Shown here in pieces: positions 12,201-26,932 of a stretch of DNA of 64,000 bases. Made by a program: the position numbers and the translations under genes. The stretch spans positions 186,001 to 250,000 of the forward strand of contig VXAZ01000420.1 in assembly GCA_013399875.1 (NCBI GenBank). Direction: 5' to 3'. Position 1 is the stretch's first letter. Each line of letters starts with the position of its first letter. The stretch is from Gymnorhina tibicen (taxonomy: Eukaryota > Chordata > Aves > Passeriformes > Artamidae). The notes beneath the pieces were generated by a model, which was not told the DNA's origin, did no database searches, and saw only the letters and a program-made list of their open reading frames with translations.

Positions 12201-15200
12201 ACTTTGAGGAGTTCAAGCTGAGAAAGTTGTATTAAATACAGTTAAGGTATCATCTTTAAATAAATGGAAAGGTCTGCAGTGAGTGGCTAAACCGAGACAC
12301 TCAGCTTGCCTTGCAGACTAGACAAACGCTCAGGAAATGACTAAAGTGGGACTTTCATGCTCACAGAAGCTGGCAACAGGGACAGAAGTCAGTGGGCAAA
12401 GCTTCTGGGGTTTGGATGACTGGCTGTGGTCACTTCACGTTGTTTTCCATTGCACTCACCGCTTAGTTTCAAAATACCCCGTGGCACGCAATAAATTAAC
12501 AAAAAATTAGGTTCAGAGCCTTTACAATAAATTCTAATCCTTAAAACAGTCCCATGAGGGTAGGAATTCATTCATATAGTTGGGGGCTGAATAACTTCAA
12601 ATGTCACTCTGTGTTTCTGTAATGTCTTCAGAATGAACAAGAAATTGCAGTTTCTGTAGGAAGAATGCAATGTTTTGTTTTTCATTAATCCATCCTTTGT
12701 CAACACTGTACCTGTCCACAGTAAACTATTCCTTTCACTCACTATCCTTAAAAAGTGCTGCTGAGAAGACAGAACAAACCAAAGGAAATGAATGTTATTT
12801 TTTAAACTTTTTCCATTGTAAGAGAATTCATAGCTCTACATTATCCCTGAACAGTTTCAGCCTGTACCTTTTGAGAGTTTTTGAGAGTACTCCGTGAGGT
12901 GGGTGTTTTACAATCCCTATCACCTAAATGGATTTTTCTTTTACCATCAGCATCTTAGAACTAAATTCCTGCCAAGGCTGTCAGATTTGCATGGTAGTGA
13001 TGTTGCTTTCCTTTTTTATCAAAGTTTGTAACAGCTCCAACATTCACTTGTGGCATTAAATGCATATTTGCAGCAAATATACTCCCTTTGGAACAAAACA
13101 TGTCCTCTGAGGAAGGTGGCAATTTTCTGATCCTACAGAAAATCAATGCTACATTTTCATGGAAATATACAGTGTCTGTGGGAACTAGATTTTGAACATA
13201 TTAGAATTACATTTCAATGGCTTTTAGGTGCTCTTCTAAGGATGCAGACATGTTGGAGCAGGTTTTTCAAAAGTGCCTAGACATATAGGAATCATTTCTC
13301 TGAAAGAAAGTTTTATTAGGATAGCACTATTTCTGTCTCTGTTGGTGATTAAACATAAAATTTAATCCATAAAACCTTGTGTCTCTCCACATAAAATATC
13401 TCAAAATATTTTGTAATATGCTAAACACCCTGTTCTCTTCCTCCACCAAAATTTCCTAGGTTCTGTGAACAGCAGGGTGAAATTCTGGGCTGAAAAAGAT
13501 TTTCATCTTTATTTTATATTGACAGTGTAAAAATTCTGTTTTTATGAAAAAAGGACAGTGACACTTAAAATCCTCAGCCTCACAGAAATCTTATGTGATT
13601 TCAGCCTCTAGGACCTAAGCGAATCAGAGAAGTGAGATGTGGTCTGTTCAAAGTTTTTTTTTAGTTCAAATCATTGAATTAAACATATGGGTGCCTGTCT
13701 TGAGGCATTACGGATGTTTTAGAGATTTAATCAGAGAAAAAGGTTTATGGCAATAACCTGACTGGATCTATGACATCTTTTATTGTCTCTTCTCTGTCAC
13801 TGTCTCACTCCTCCTTAGAGCTTAAGCAACACTTTGTAGTGCTTTGTCAAAATCCTGCCTGCACAAAGGCAGCTATGTCCCCATTCACTGCGGGACTGCA
13901 GATCTGTTTTGTGTGGAGCTACTAATGAGCTAATGTGTTGTTGCTGCTTTGGAAAGCTGATATATGTGTCCTGACACAGCCTTCAGCTGAACAGCCATGG
14001 GACTGAAGCTGCTTTATTGCCCTGACCAGAGGTTTTCCCAGGAAGGAGGCAGGCACATAATGGGGATTCTAATCTACTGTACTTCTGATCTCCCCTGAAT
14101 GATCTTACTGCTGCAGACAAAACTCTGTGCTTATTAATCCTTGCCTGTGCACAAATAATGCTCGGTTTCAGCTAAAACTGCTTTGAAGGGTGCAAATTAG
14201 CATTTTGTAGATAACTGAGTTTGAGATCCTGCTATTTATCCAATGAGAAAGTGGATTAGGATCATTACACAGAATGCACCTGCAATACTAAATGGAAATG
14301 ATCGTCATCCACAATGCAAATACAATTTTAGTAATCACAGAGTAGAAAGTATTCATTTCACACTCTGCAAAATAAATAGGTCATGCAATATTTTTCTTTT
14401 AATTTCACCTTACTAAAAATTGAGAGCACTTTACCAACAACGCAGGCTCTTGGCAAGATGAAAAATATGCGCAAGGAGAGAAAACTTATGGAAAAGAAAG
14501 ACAGCTCTACTGTCTTTTTTCTTTCTTCTTTCAACAAATAGTTTTGTTCATTGTACCCTTATTCAAAGATTTTGACTGTAAAGTATTTGAAGTGCAGGGA
14601 TTTTGTTAATTTGATTTTTTGTTTAATCAAAGACTAAAGATACACATGAAAAGCAATGAGAACATTGAAGAATGCAGTAGTCATCACCACTCCTGTTATG
14701 ATGCTGCTGTTGTTATTCTGCTCTCTGTAATACAGACTACAAACTGGGAAGGGACCTCCTGGGCTACTCAATAACTACATTATATGAGCTCCTTTCGTAA
14801 CTACCCATGTTCCCACTGAAAGTGGGTCAGTGTTTCACCCATTTCTCCTGACTAAAAGACTGTTCCAGACCCTGTATTTAAGCTTCTTCCGAAAGCTTCG
14901 TTTTATTCATGAATTGTTCAAGCTCATTTGTTCATGGGCCAAGAATATCCTCTAAGTAATTCTTTCCTTTCCCCTTAATCCCCATGACTGGCTCACACAG
15001 ATCAGTCATCATTCTCATTTTTCTGTGCTGGACAAACCAGGGTTTACCCTCCCCTCCCAGAACATGCATGCTGTAATTTAGTTAATCTTTCCAGAGCACA
15101 GATTACCAGAGCTCTAGAGCGCAATTTTGATGCCAGCTCACCAGAAGCCTTCACAGTGGTGGTATTCCTTCTCTTTTTGAAATTCTGTGAAGCAAATAAG

Positions 15201-17556
15201 GTTGAAAGCTTCCCAGAAAAGTTTGTCAACAAGGATATCAATATCAGCCAGCTCCTTACATTCTAGGGAATTTTAGTAATGTGAATGCCTACTTGATTGA
15301 AAATACTTTGTATAGGATGAAATGGACATAGTGCTAACCAGACTTTCAACTGATTAACTACTCCCATTATAGGCAATTTAATGCCTTTTTTCAGTTTTAC
15401 CTGTCGTTTAGCTACGGTGCCAGGAGTTGGTAGGCAAGTTTTGCTTCCTGATTCTGCAGTGCTCCAGCAGCAGCATTGTTTGGAACGAGTTCAGGAACTC
15501 ATCTGAAGGTAGTTACACAGTCAACAATCCATTCTGCATCAGCTCTCCTCTTAGGTCAGCTGGTGAACTTAAGGACAAAAAATGAGTTAAAAGGCAAATA
15601 TATTCCAAACAAATGTTAAAAAAAAATTCAAGAAATATATTAAATTTAAATTAAGATTCATAAAAATAATCCAAGTTCAACTGAAAACATTTTGTCCACA
15701 TAAGAAGCAATGTGTTGCTTTATTCTTTTGTTAAGTTTTTAAGACATTATTTTCCTCTAAAAGCTGTGATAAATTTTAACTGAAGCTTGCTGATGAGTTA
15801 GTAATGAAAAGTGACTAGCAACTTAAAATAGAATGTAAAAATAAATTGTATTTCAAAAAGTCAAAGAAATGGGCATTTCTCAAAGGAAATCTTGCATTTG
15901 AAAATTTCTTATTGTGAAGTACTTGGATGTTTTCTAAATCATTCCTGTCCTCTTTGGGATCCAAAGTGCATGTAGAAATTACAGCTGCTCAGCTGTAAAG
16001 AGGGCAGGACAATGCAACCCAACTTCAAGGTCATGGAATACACCACCTGACTTTAGACAATGACTTTGCTGCCATATGAAGGCTTCTGCAGCTGGAGAAT
16101 TTTGCAAATGTGGTTACAAAGCCCCAGAGGCAGCTGCTTCTGCAGGCAGCCTGCACAGCTGGGGGGTTACCCAGAGAACGTAGAAAAACCACTCGTGTTC
16201 TGACCAGCGAACTGACTGCTCTGAGCCAGGATATGGCTTTTCTTCAAAGCCTGTGATTGTTAAAGGCCTGCTCTGTGCTGAGAGAGCTAGCAAAATTTCA
16301 AGATTTAGTTCACTCTGGGACTTTAAAAATATTTGGATGGGTCTGAATAGGAATTAGGTAGAACCTCCTCTGGAAGATAACTTGTTCTGTCATGTCTTTT
16401 GGAAAAAAAATTGCATAATGTCCCTAAGATAAATATGCACCCTCAAGTGCTGTAATCCTTTGTTAACACTCTTCTAGTACCTGTATGATAAAAGCACCCC
16501 TAACCTGTTACAAGAGAAAAAAAAAACAAAACAAACCCCCCCACTAAGTTTTCTCCTTGGCTCTCTGGTGTTCATGAACACAGGTTTTATGAAAACTGCT
16601 TGGTCAGTATGTAAGTCAGGTTTGATTAGGTGTCTGAATGAATAAATGGATCATGAACGCACTTTTACGCATGTAGAAATAGAAAATATTCACCGGCAAG
16701 ACTTGCAATTGCAGTTGGGACTATGCAAAAGGGGTTTAAATAATCTTTATTGGGTTTGGTTTATCTTCGTATTTATTTATCTCCGTCTCAGAGGAAGATT
16801 AAAAATAGACAGAATTATATTTCTTGATTTTTTTTTTTTCTTTTTAAAGCCTCTTGCCCTTTGTTCCTCTCTTTCTTAATTTACTGCAACAAAGGCTCAG
16901 CAGCCATGGACTTCTACTCTGCTTATACCTCCATTATTTTCCTGGAGAGATGCATTTCAACACAGAAAATTTTCATAAGTTTCAAAGCTTGTCATCTTCA
17001 ACTAAGGTGTTGAAATACCTGCTAAATATTCCTTTCCAGTCCTCAAGGAAAACAGAAAGCACAGACTTTCAGTCATAAACTGTAACACAAAGCAGGCTAT
17101 CACAGATTAAAAATGGAAGAAAAATGAAAGTAAAAATCGAACACGGTTAAGCCCACATCTAAACTTGCCTCTTGATGAAATGAGGTAAAAGGACGAATGA
17201 CAAATTAAAGTTAAGTCATCCCTCACCATTGTTAAAATGCAGGTCCCGATCACCTCTAGAATGATGGGAAAATAATGAGACGCAAATTCAGTGTGAGCAC
17301 CATCACCATTTTCATACAGCCTATGGTGATGCTTCTGTGGTTGCCAGTGCTTTCTTTTAAATGTATATGTTGCACCAGAACGTATGGTTCCCTTAATGAT
17401 AGAAGGGAGTGTGAATCCTTTAACCAAACCAAAAAAAAGATCCTGTTCCACAGACCTAAATGTTTTGAAGGGTTATTATAAGTGGATGAGTGTGGGGCTT
17501 TTTAAAAATATGTTCCACAGTAATCAATAGGTCAAAATTGGTTTTGGTACAGCAAT
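9280..17556. other. Intergenic sequence
   Basis: Long A/T-rich stretch. Notable small items are the palindrome CCTGCCATGGCAGG near 9702 and a 13-bp direct repeat CTTAATGAATTAA near 11356 and 11375. Nothing coding is recognised. Confidence 0.55.
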
Positions 17557-17697
17557 GAATCATAGAACAGTTTGCTTTTGAAGGGACCTTAAATATCATC
17601 TAGTTCCAACCCTCCTGCCATGGTCAGGGACAGCCTTCCACTACACCAGGTTGCTTAAAACCACATCCAGCCTGGCCTCGAACACTGGCAGAGATGA
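17557..17697 (-). mobile_element. CR1 LINE 3' terminal fragment
   Basis: A 140-bp CR1 terminus on the minus strand. Plus-strand landmarks are GAATCATAGAACAGTTTGCT, AAGGGACCTTAAATATCATC, CCTGCCATGGTCAGGGACAG and CACATCCAGCCTGGCCTCGA. Confidence 0.9.
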
Positions 17698-20600
17698 AAG
17701 AAAACACTCAAATCTTAGAGTTATCCACTAGTGCTTACTGCTGGTAAAAGATTTCACCCCTGTAGATCTGTTGGGTAACATGGCTATTGCAATTAATTAG
17801 ATTTCATTCTAACTTCTTTCTTTGCTAGAGAAGTCCTACACTTAAACCACGACTTTGGCTTATATTTGTAAGACCAGTGACAAAGAGAACAATTGCTTCA
17901 TGCTGACCCAAAGCAATTAAAAAAGTGAGATTCCAGCAGCAAGCAAATGATGCAGCTAGAGAGAGCACACAAAAATTAATGTGGTTGCAATAAAGACAGG
18001 TGCACTACATAGGAGAAACAGAAGTAATATGGAAAACTGGGGCATTTATACTCCCTGCTTTTCTACAGTCTTAGAAAAAAAATTAATGTGTTTGTGGTGA
18101 TGTTTTCTAATTCCTATTTGAAATATTTTTTGCTCAACTTACCCTTAAGTTGCTGTTTGATAACTTACACTGCTTGAGTGTAAATCTGTTTCAAAAACAG
18201 ACCTTAGCAATCATTATTTTATTTCCTGTACTGCCCCTTTCTAATTCAGGTTAATGCTGGTGGTGCCACTGCCAGATGAAGCCAACCATAGTTTAACAGA
18301 TCTGAACTTATTATGCAGTCATTTGCTGAAGCAATGAGCTCGAAGCTTTTTTCTGCATCCTACCAAGAAGTTACAGAATTATGGTAAGGTACAGTGGCAA
18401 ATCTAATTAACAATTTTGAGGGAACATGGGGATTTCAAAGATATAACCTTTTCAGGCGTTGGAAAGAAATGTGTGCAATCAGCTGGTTCCCAGGGCAACA
18501 CAAGTTTATTCAGTCAAAAGAAGATATTTCTGACATTTCAGAAAAACAAAAGGAAGGTGACTGATTTCTACCACCAGTAGAGAGATCCACACAGACTGAA
18601 AATTCTGGGAGGTTCCTGGATTTTTCTTTCTTTGGAGAAAGTAATTGAAGCTGCACCAAGCATACAATCAAAAACTGTCTATCTCATCCAGGATGAAGTA
18701 AAATCTACTGAATATTAACCTAAGAAGTACTCAGGATTAGTCAAAGAGATTAAGGAGCTGATGGACATGTAAGCATCTTCTGAAGCATTACAAGATATCT
18801 AACTACCCTCAGAGGGCTGAATTTATCAGTGACTAGTGCTGAGGATCCACTTCCAGAAATTGTTTTCTGTTTCTTCCCTTGCTTTTTGCTCCCTGTTGTC
18901 AGGAATGACTACTCAAGCTCAGCTTCCATGGCTCTTCTTCACTGGAGTTTGCAGGAAGTCACCATGGATTTCTTACTTTTCCACTGTGTCAAAGCCCCCC
19001 AGGTTTGTTTGTTCTCAGGCTTCATACCGTAACTGAGGGCTCCACTGTGTGAAACATCTCAGCCTCTACAATCATGTTATTTCCCTCTCTCCTATGTAGT
19101 GCACCCATCTTCATTGCAATGAAATTTGAAATCTGTTCCTTTCTTTAGATCATAAACTTTGTCCTTCCCTCACCAAACTGGCATTTGACCATATGCTACC
19201 TAAATTCATTCTTTTCTCAGTGACTGGAATACATACCACTAATTACTGGGAATAACCACAGCTAAAATAATTAACTGACACCCCAGTCAGAGTTTGGGGC
19301 ACCAGACTGTGAGATAACAAAAAGAAAAGTCTTGTCTGGTGGAGCTTGAGTGGAAGAGTTTAGTGGATGACATAAGGAAGTAAAAACTGCAGAGAGTAGG
19401 TGGAAGCACAAAAGTGATTAGATTGTGATGCTACATTAGAAGCAGCAATCCCAGAATTAACGTTTCTGACATGGAAGGACAAGTCTTGCTCTTATAGTTA
19501 CATCTTATCCCAGGATTGATGAACTCAGAAAGTTTCATGGGAAATTCTAGGGAAGAAGGGGCTAAAGTGTCCCAGACTAAACTGGGTATTTCAGCAGAGA
19601 AGCTGCAATCGCCACCACAGCTGAAATGGGAAATTATGACCCCAAACCCACATAAGATAAGGAAGCCTAGACACAGACCAAGTTTCTTCTGTTTGGTCTG
19701 GAATAAATGCAACAAAGGGGATTACTCCAAAGTATCTTGCTGCCACCAGGTAAATTGCTTTAAAGCCATAAGGTCATGCTTTGGAGAGCATAAAGGCAAC
19801 AAAAAACAGAGAGAAAACTCTGCCAGCCCGTCCCACTGGTGTCTTAAGCTGACAACAGGCATGCTACAAATACAAACAAATCATATGAATGCCACATCTT
19901 GTAGATCACCTTTCACTGTCTAAGGGAAAAGTGAAATCACAGTGAGGATCCTCATCATGAATGAAGGGTATTGAAGTAGCCCACATGTGCCCTGGTATTG
20001 CCAGATGACATCATAGCATAGCTCAAGATGGATTTCATATTGATGTAAAGCACTGTTTAATTTCAAAAGTGTAGGTATCTAACAGCTCTAAGACTTGCTT
20101 CATGGACATTAAAAGAAATGTTTACTTTTGCTAGCAATTACTTGACTTTCCCAATTATCCAGAAAAATGACCTCATTGTAGCACATAAATGTGCATTGGA
20201 GACTCTGTATGTAAGCTATAAAAAACATGGCTTTTAAAAATAGATATGCAACAGTATTGAGATACTTGAGCCCTAGACACATGAAGTAGTAGTGAGAATA
20301 AAGGGAACTTTTCTACAGTTGTTACCAGTCAAACCATACAGAACATTTACAAACACATAAGAGTATCTCCCAAAATATTTATACTGTTATCTGGCTTATT
20401 TGCAGATAACCAGCCAGGAGGGAGGAAAATGACCAAGCTTCTGCACTGTGTGAAAAACAAGTCTTTACTTCCAGCTTCCTCCTACAGCCCTTGGACAGCT
20501 CTCACTGTCTGCTTTGTGCTGGCGCTTTGTTTTGCTCCACCTCGCCAGCACATAGATAAGGTTGTGGGATGGGACTTCATTGGATCAAAAAAAATCTGAG

Positions 20601-23156
20601 CTACTGCCTCCCTCAGGCTCTAAAATGAACATAGAGAAGTCACCTGGGGCTTTCATTAATTCCGTTTACCTTTAAAACTTTCTGTAGGTGACATTTAGTC
20701 ATTCCTTGCTGCAGGTTTAGTAGGAAGACAGCAGCTGTAATGTTCTCCTGTGGAAAGGCTTTTGGTTCCTCAGTTTGAAAGGTTGACAGGGCCTCTGTAT
20801 TCACAATTAAGACAAGCACTATTTGCAAGTACTTTCCTTGGACAAGAGGCTTGTGATAGAAACTATTATGAAGCTGAGTAAATGCCTGCCTGGAATAAAA
20901 TGAACTTACCTGTGTGTGAGCTGCCATAAAGTGAAGAAGTCAGCAGACATTTCCTAAAAATTGTTTTGTCCTTACTTGCAACCCTCCATCCTCCTCCATT
21001 CAGCCATGGCCTGTCTTGTAAATCCTGTGGATTTAATCTGTGCAAATTAGGAAAGAGTAGGCAAAGGCTGAAAGACAATCAGTGATGCCAGCTACAAACT
21101 ACTTCTCACAGTTTTCAGCAGCCTAAAAGAGCCACGCAGGCAGTAGGTGCATGCATGTGCAATATGTGTGTGTGAAAAAAATGGGTTATGAATCAGCTTA
21201 CTAAATATTTATAGGGTTCAGATCAGTCCTGTAGGTATTCATTCTTGCATGAGACATTGCATATATTTTCCCAAATAAAATAATACAGTGGAGACTGAAG
21301 GGATAAACTCATGGGTGGCAGTGAAAAGTATGATGCAAGCATAAGCTTTCACTACTGTCACCTTCTAATGCCTCTCTGTAAAATATTAAAAGGAAAAATT
21401 ATCATCAAAAGAAGTTTGCATCCAAGGTTTTGACAGAGCTGGTTAATACTCACAGTTGTCCCAATAAATCATTAAATGTGTTTGCAGTGAATTCGTAAAT
21501 CACTATGTGAGGCACTGAAATAACTGGCACTACTGTTTTGGCTCAGCTACCAGTTTTACATCAGGGACTTATTTTCCAGTTTTTTTCCTCTAAGTCGCTG
21601 TGATCATGTGCTGCAGTTGAATCTAAACTGAATGGCATGCACAATAAATATGCTCCCTCACTGAGATCATGCAAGCACTGTAAAATGTGAAAGAAAACAG
21701 TGGAAGGCACTGAAGTGGTTCACACTGTGACCTTTAATAAACTAAGAAGAGAAAAACAGCAGAAGAGCAAAATTTGTCAGATTTATCTGCCCCTTTTGGT
21801 TCAGTAACAGAGAGTATGTTTGCTTGTCTTGTTAGGACATCTATGGTGCAGGAAGAAGCCTTACCTGAGCAGAAAAGAAATCCCAGCTCGAAGCCTTCTT
21901 TCATCCAGTCACAGATGCAAACCTGTTGTGTATTTTTTTAGAGAACCTTCCATCTAAAGTGATAATCCTTTTATGCAAAAGGAGATACTGGAGAGAGCAT
22001 ACTGACTCACAAAGTAAGCAACTTGCTTGGAGTCTGAAGACTCATTCTGTACCTCAACAGCAATCCTGCCTGTCACAGCTCTGTTACTGCTTGATCTTAT
22101 GCCATGTAAAACCCACAAATCTTCAGAAAACAAAATAGCTACAAATGCCAGAAGGGACATTAGCATCTCTCAGTCTCTTGCAAATGTAAACAGCTACAAA
22201 TCAAAAGCTGATTTTACAAAGTGCCTTTATCAGTGTTTAAAAACAATCAGGGTCCTGTAACACAAGGTTATCTGCTTTCGGTTGATTTTGGTTCTTGTAT
22301 TAACAACAAATACACTGAACAGGCCAGAGGAAATTGAGTCGGACCAGCCCAGAGAAGACCTGGTTTCTGATCCCAGATATGCCTCCTGGCTTCCTGTACA
22401 AGATAGGCTCCACAATGAGCACCGTGGAGCAGCAATTGCTGTGTCCCTGGTTGTTCATTCGTCTGGACAAGTCTGACTGTTTTACAGGACAGGTGATCTC
22501 TTTGGCAAGCTTTGGAGTAAAACTAACGCAAAGTGACAAGGCTGATTGCTGTAGTGAGGAGGTATTAGCAAAAGTCCAGTTCTTCAAAATTTTTGCCCTC
22601 CACAACTGTCCTTCAGCTGAAGCAAACAAAAAAAGTCAATATTAAGTGTAAACCACCTTAGCTTGTCATAATGCTATATAATATTTTGGGAGTTCTATTT
22701 TCCAAAACATCCTATTTGACACCTCCATGCTCACGGTTTTTAAAATGCAGAATTATGTACGTTGACTGAAAATGTATAAATCAGTTTATATCTATTTAAT
22801 ACACACACATACACATAAGCTTGCAGAATGTAATTTTTGTACTTTTCAATGCATATTAAGAAACATCACAATCATTCTCTGCTTTGCAAAGAAAATATAC
22901 TCTTCTTAAATAATGGTTTACTTCTGAAAACAGGAGCTAAAAATATTAAGCTCTTCTGATTCAACTGTATTTCTCACTTTCAGACTCTAAACTATACCCG
23001 ATTTTATTTTCCAAAGGAAAACTAAACTACTAAAAGTAAATAGTTGGAAACCTGTTTTTCTCATTTTGTCATATAGATAGATGGCTGTTTCTCAAATCCT
23101 CAATTTTGCTACTTCTTTTTCTTCCACATTGATGTTACCTTTGGTAAAATGAATTC
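17698..23156. other. Intergenic sequence
   Basis: Unique sequence without clear repeats. A plus-strand open frame at 19516-19923 and overlapping frames at 22300-22645 have no recognisable family. Confidence 0.55.
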
Positions 23157-23620
23157 AGATTCACGGAAAAAAAATAGGTTGGAAGGGACCTAAGGAGGTC
23201 ACCTGCTCCAACTTCCTCAGAGCAGCACCAGCTTCACAGCGGGGTCTGGTCTGGCTGAGGTTTGAAAACCCCCAAGGAGGGATTGATTTTTCATGGTGCT
23301 TCACCACTTTCATGATGAAGAATACACTTCTTGCATCCAAACACAATTTCCTTTGTTACAAATTGTGATCAGCGCCTCTTGTCTGTCTGCCATGGTGCCC
23401 TTCAGAGAGTCTGATAACATTTCCAAAAACTCCCTTGGATAACGGAAGATGGCAACTGGATTCCCTCAACCACCCGTAACTAAGCAAACCCCGTTCCATC
23501 AGGAATTCCTAGAGTCTCTCATGCTCTAGCCTTCTAACCATTGCAACAGCTCTCCTCTGGACTTGCTCCAGTTTATCACTTTCCTTAGTGGGGGCCCAAC
23601 ACTTGACAGTTTTTCACATA
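23157..23620 (-). mobile_element. CR1 LINE 3' fragment, diverged
   Basis: A CR1 tail of about 460 bp on the minus strand. Plus-strand landmarks are TAGGTTGGAAGGGACCTAAG, GAGCAGCACCAGCTTCACAG, TTCCATCAGGAATTCCTAGA and CAACAGCTCTCCTCTGGACT. The inner part is diverged, with several indels, which suggests an older insertion. Confidence 0.85.
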
Positions 23621-25116
23621 CAGCTACTGGAATTCACCTACAAAGTCAGCTGGAAAAGCTCAGCTCCACAGTGAAGGCTAAAGAACTTTTCCTGGAGCAG
23701 ATTATGGAGCTGTCATATGCTTGCATCCAGGAAAGACCTACAGGTAGTGTAACTTCTGGCAAAAGGTAGGTACAACCTTCAGCCACATCTGGGAAGGAGT
23801 GTTTATCTCTTGATCTGGATCCTTTTAAAAGGGTATTCATCTATGACGTTAAGGGCTAATTTTCAGGCACCTGTCTCTCATATCTTGATTTAAAATCATT
23901 CTCATTACAGTCCAAGGAAGTTTACCTGCTGCCCAAGGAGAACTCCAGAAGTCCCAACTGCCCCAACAGCCTGGGGAGTTGTTACAGGGCTGAAGGCAAA
24001 ACTGCCTGAATAAAATAGCTAAATACAAACCAGCTAGGAATATATCATGTCCCTGAGTTGTTCATGCCAGAAAGCACCACAAATCCATTGGGATGCAGTA
24101 AAAGCAATAATAATAAACAAAACATTTCATCTTCAAGGAGGGACCCAAACCAGAAAAACAAGGTTATGTTATTTGCTTATGCCCTGGCTCCATAATTTGT
24201 AACAGGAATACTGTGGGGCCAAACGAGTGGCGTTGCGAGTGTTGCCCTAAGGACTGAAGTAGCTAAACAGATCATTTGCAAATGGCTATAAATAACCCAC
24301 ATGTTGATCTTCAGCTTCCTGCAGCCTGAGCCAGTATGAGAAATGACTCCAGGAATAATTCCAGAAAAAAGCCCTGTCCACTTGCTGACTTCCATTCTGC
24401 CTTTTGCTTTCATATCCACTTTCAGATAAAATTGCTCCTGTTGGAATACGCTAGCATATTGCAATGCTATGAAAAATCACATTGCTGCTCTGCTTCTCCT
24501 GCCTTGGGAAAGAAAAACAATCCTCATATTCCCATCTTGAAGTGCTTTTTCATCCACTTGGTCAATGGGTTTGGATGGAGTCTGAAAGAACGTTTCTATT
24601 CTGCAGAACAATATTGTAAGAACCCTTATCACTTCACATGTTTTGTGAGTCCCGTAACACTCATTCCAGCCCCATTTGCTGTAAATTTCTTCCATAAATC
24701 TTCAGTTTAACTTTCCTCAAGCCAGCATTACATTCCCCAACACCCTCTGCCCCAGAAAACAACACTTTGTGTGAGCATCCCCATTGGTAAATCTACTGAT
24801 TGAATGAAACCAATTGCAGAGTCAATAGGAAAAAGTCCAATGGCAACATAGGAAGTCAGGAAACACTGGACAGATCCAGCAGAAATTACTGGGGGGAAAA
24901 TCAAATGCCTGTACGGAAAGTGTTGTAATTTAGTTTTATTCCAGGTCTAAAAGTGGAAAAACTTAAAGCATCATACTACTTTACAGCAGCGTCGTTCAGC
25001 GTCTGCCAATGTTTCCATTATGAACTGCAATTTTCAGGGGTTTATAACTCAGCCATAAAAATTTGCTTTGGTATGAAGCTAGAAATAAAAGCTCTCCACC
25101 CAAAAAAAATAATTCT

Positions 25117-25145
25117 CCCCCCCGCCCCCCCCCCATTTTTTTTTT
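25117..25145. repeat. Homopolymer block (C7 G C10 A T10)
   Basis: A poly-C run broken by one G is followed directly by a poly-T run. Such blocks are prone to sequencing error, so exact lengths are uncertain. Confidence 0.85.
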
Positions 25146-26913
25146 AAGGAGAGAGTTAAATTGAATTTGGTTCCTTTTAAGCCAACTCACTCTAAAAAAG
25201 GTAATTTTTTTTTTGTTATTTTTTGTACTGCCACAAAATATAGATGAACTTGGGGGATTTGGAGTTACAGCATATGACAAACCACATACAATTCACTATC
25301 ATTATGCTGAAAGAGAGAAAAGTTCTTTTTGGTTTGCATTAAAAATGTGAACAACATTCCTAAGAGATGGGCAGTAGTTATTCTGTGCAACTTTGCTATT
25401 GCAAGGCCTCGTCCAGAGGACTCTAACCAAGTTCAACACTGGCAATAAAAATTATATAGGCCTACAAAACATGACATAAGGCAAGGCTGAAGAACTTAGA
25501 TTTCATCTAGGAACTGAATATCAAGGAATAAGTGACAGTAATTTCCCTAATATGAAAAAAAGAAAAAAAAATTAAGGAGGATGGTGATCAGATGTTTTCC
25601 AGGTTCACTTCAAAAAGAGTAAGGAAAAAACTGTTTATCTGCAAGAATGAAGTTTTAAGTTACATGTCTGTAAATTCACATGGCAGTGAAGTCATGCAGT
25701 GGAATCACCCTCGTATTGACCTGGTCATATTACTTAGCAAATATTCCTCTTGAGGCTGGATAATCTCTTTGAAGTTGGTGGTGAAATGTAGCACTCAAAT
25801 CCAGGTTACTCACATATTGCACTCAGATATATACCCCAAGGTTTTATGACCAGCTTTAAAAATCCCACATTATCTTTTTTACTAAAGATCATTTGTGCTT
25901 GTGTTTTTTTTCTTTGCTTTGGATTTCCAGAGTTTTTAGAGCATATTTTCAATTTTCATGCAATTCAGACTGTAAACTTGAAATACCAATACATAAAAAT
26001 TCTCACAGAGTCATGACTTTAAATGAGCTACAGCTTTATGAAATACATCACAAAATCATGCCATTTGCAATAGAATGACACAAGTTTTTAGCTCTGCATT
26101 TAGTCCATTATGCAGTTGGTTTACTTCCCACATTTTATTTGGGACAGAGAAACTAGTCTGAGCAGTTTCTTTTTTTTTTACAGTGTGCCTTTTGTTTCAC
26201 TTTGCTAAACTAACATACTTTCAAGTGTCTTTTAACCAGCAGTCTTCTAACCTTTATCCAAGGAATTACACCCTATATATCCAAAGCAGCAGATACCCAC
26301 ACCAGTTTGAACTGAATTTGGGAATCAATTTTTTCAGTCTTTTGGGAAAGAATTAAGAACTTCTTCTGAGATTATTAGCAAGAAATATTTGCTGGCTTCT
26401 ACTGCTTTATCTGGTGGCTTATCACAAAGGCTGGGAGTTTATGGTAATTTCAATACAGTGTAAAAACATTGATTTATAATTTAAAAGATTACAAAGCTTT
26501 GAAAAGCTTCTGGCCATGTTTAAAATTTGGCTGAGGGATCAGCTGACAATGCACTTTATTTAATGCACATCACATAAATTTTAAATATTTCTGATTCTTT
26601 CCCAAAGAGAAGCTTATCTCCAAGTGGTGGCTGGGGAACAGATCATAACCTTCTGGCCCTCTCAAAGGCTTCTGACATTTTCTACTGCCCCTCTGGCCCC
26701 TTAAGTATTACATCTTCTCTGAAATGTGGTTATGTCCCCCAGAGTCTTTCCTCTGAAGGTTATTCACCATCTCTGCTGTCCACCCTCACCCCCTCCAAGC
26801 ATGTCTCATTGGATTGCATCATGCCTGTTATCTCTGATATCTGATTCCCAAGTACTGACTGCCAACTTCAAACACTATTCTGGCTCCCCATATTATTCAT
26901 TGCTTTTGATATG

Positions 26914-26932
26914 AAAATAAAATAAAATAAAA
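26914..26932 (+). repeat. (AAAAT)n short tandem repeat
   Basis: Roughly four units of AAAAT, flanked by A- and C-rich sequence. Confidence 0.75.

Noticed and set aside
14735..14890. CR1-like wording (GGGAAGGGACCTCC, GACTGTTCCAGACC) in minus orientation
   Set aside because: The matches are too scattered to tell an ancient CR1 from chance; a library search is needed.
19516..19923. Plus-strand open frame of 135 codons
   Set aside because: No motif or known family, and no supporting exon structure.
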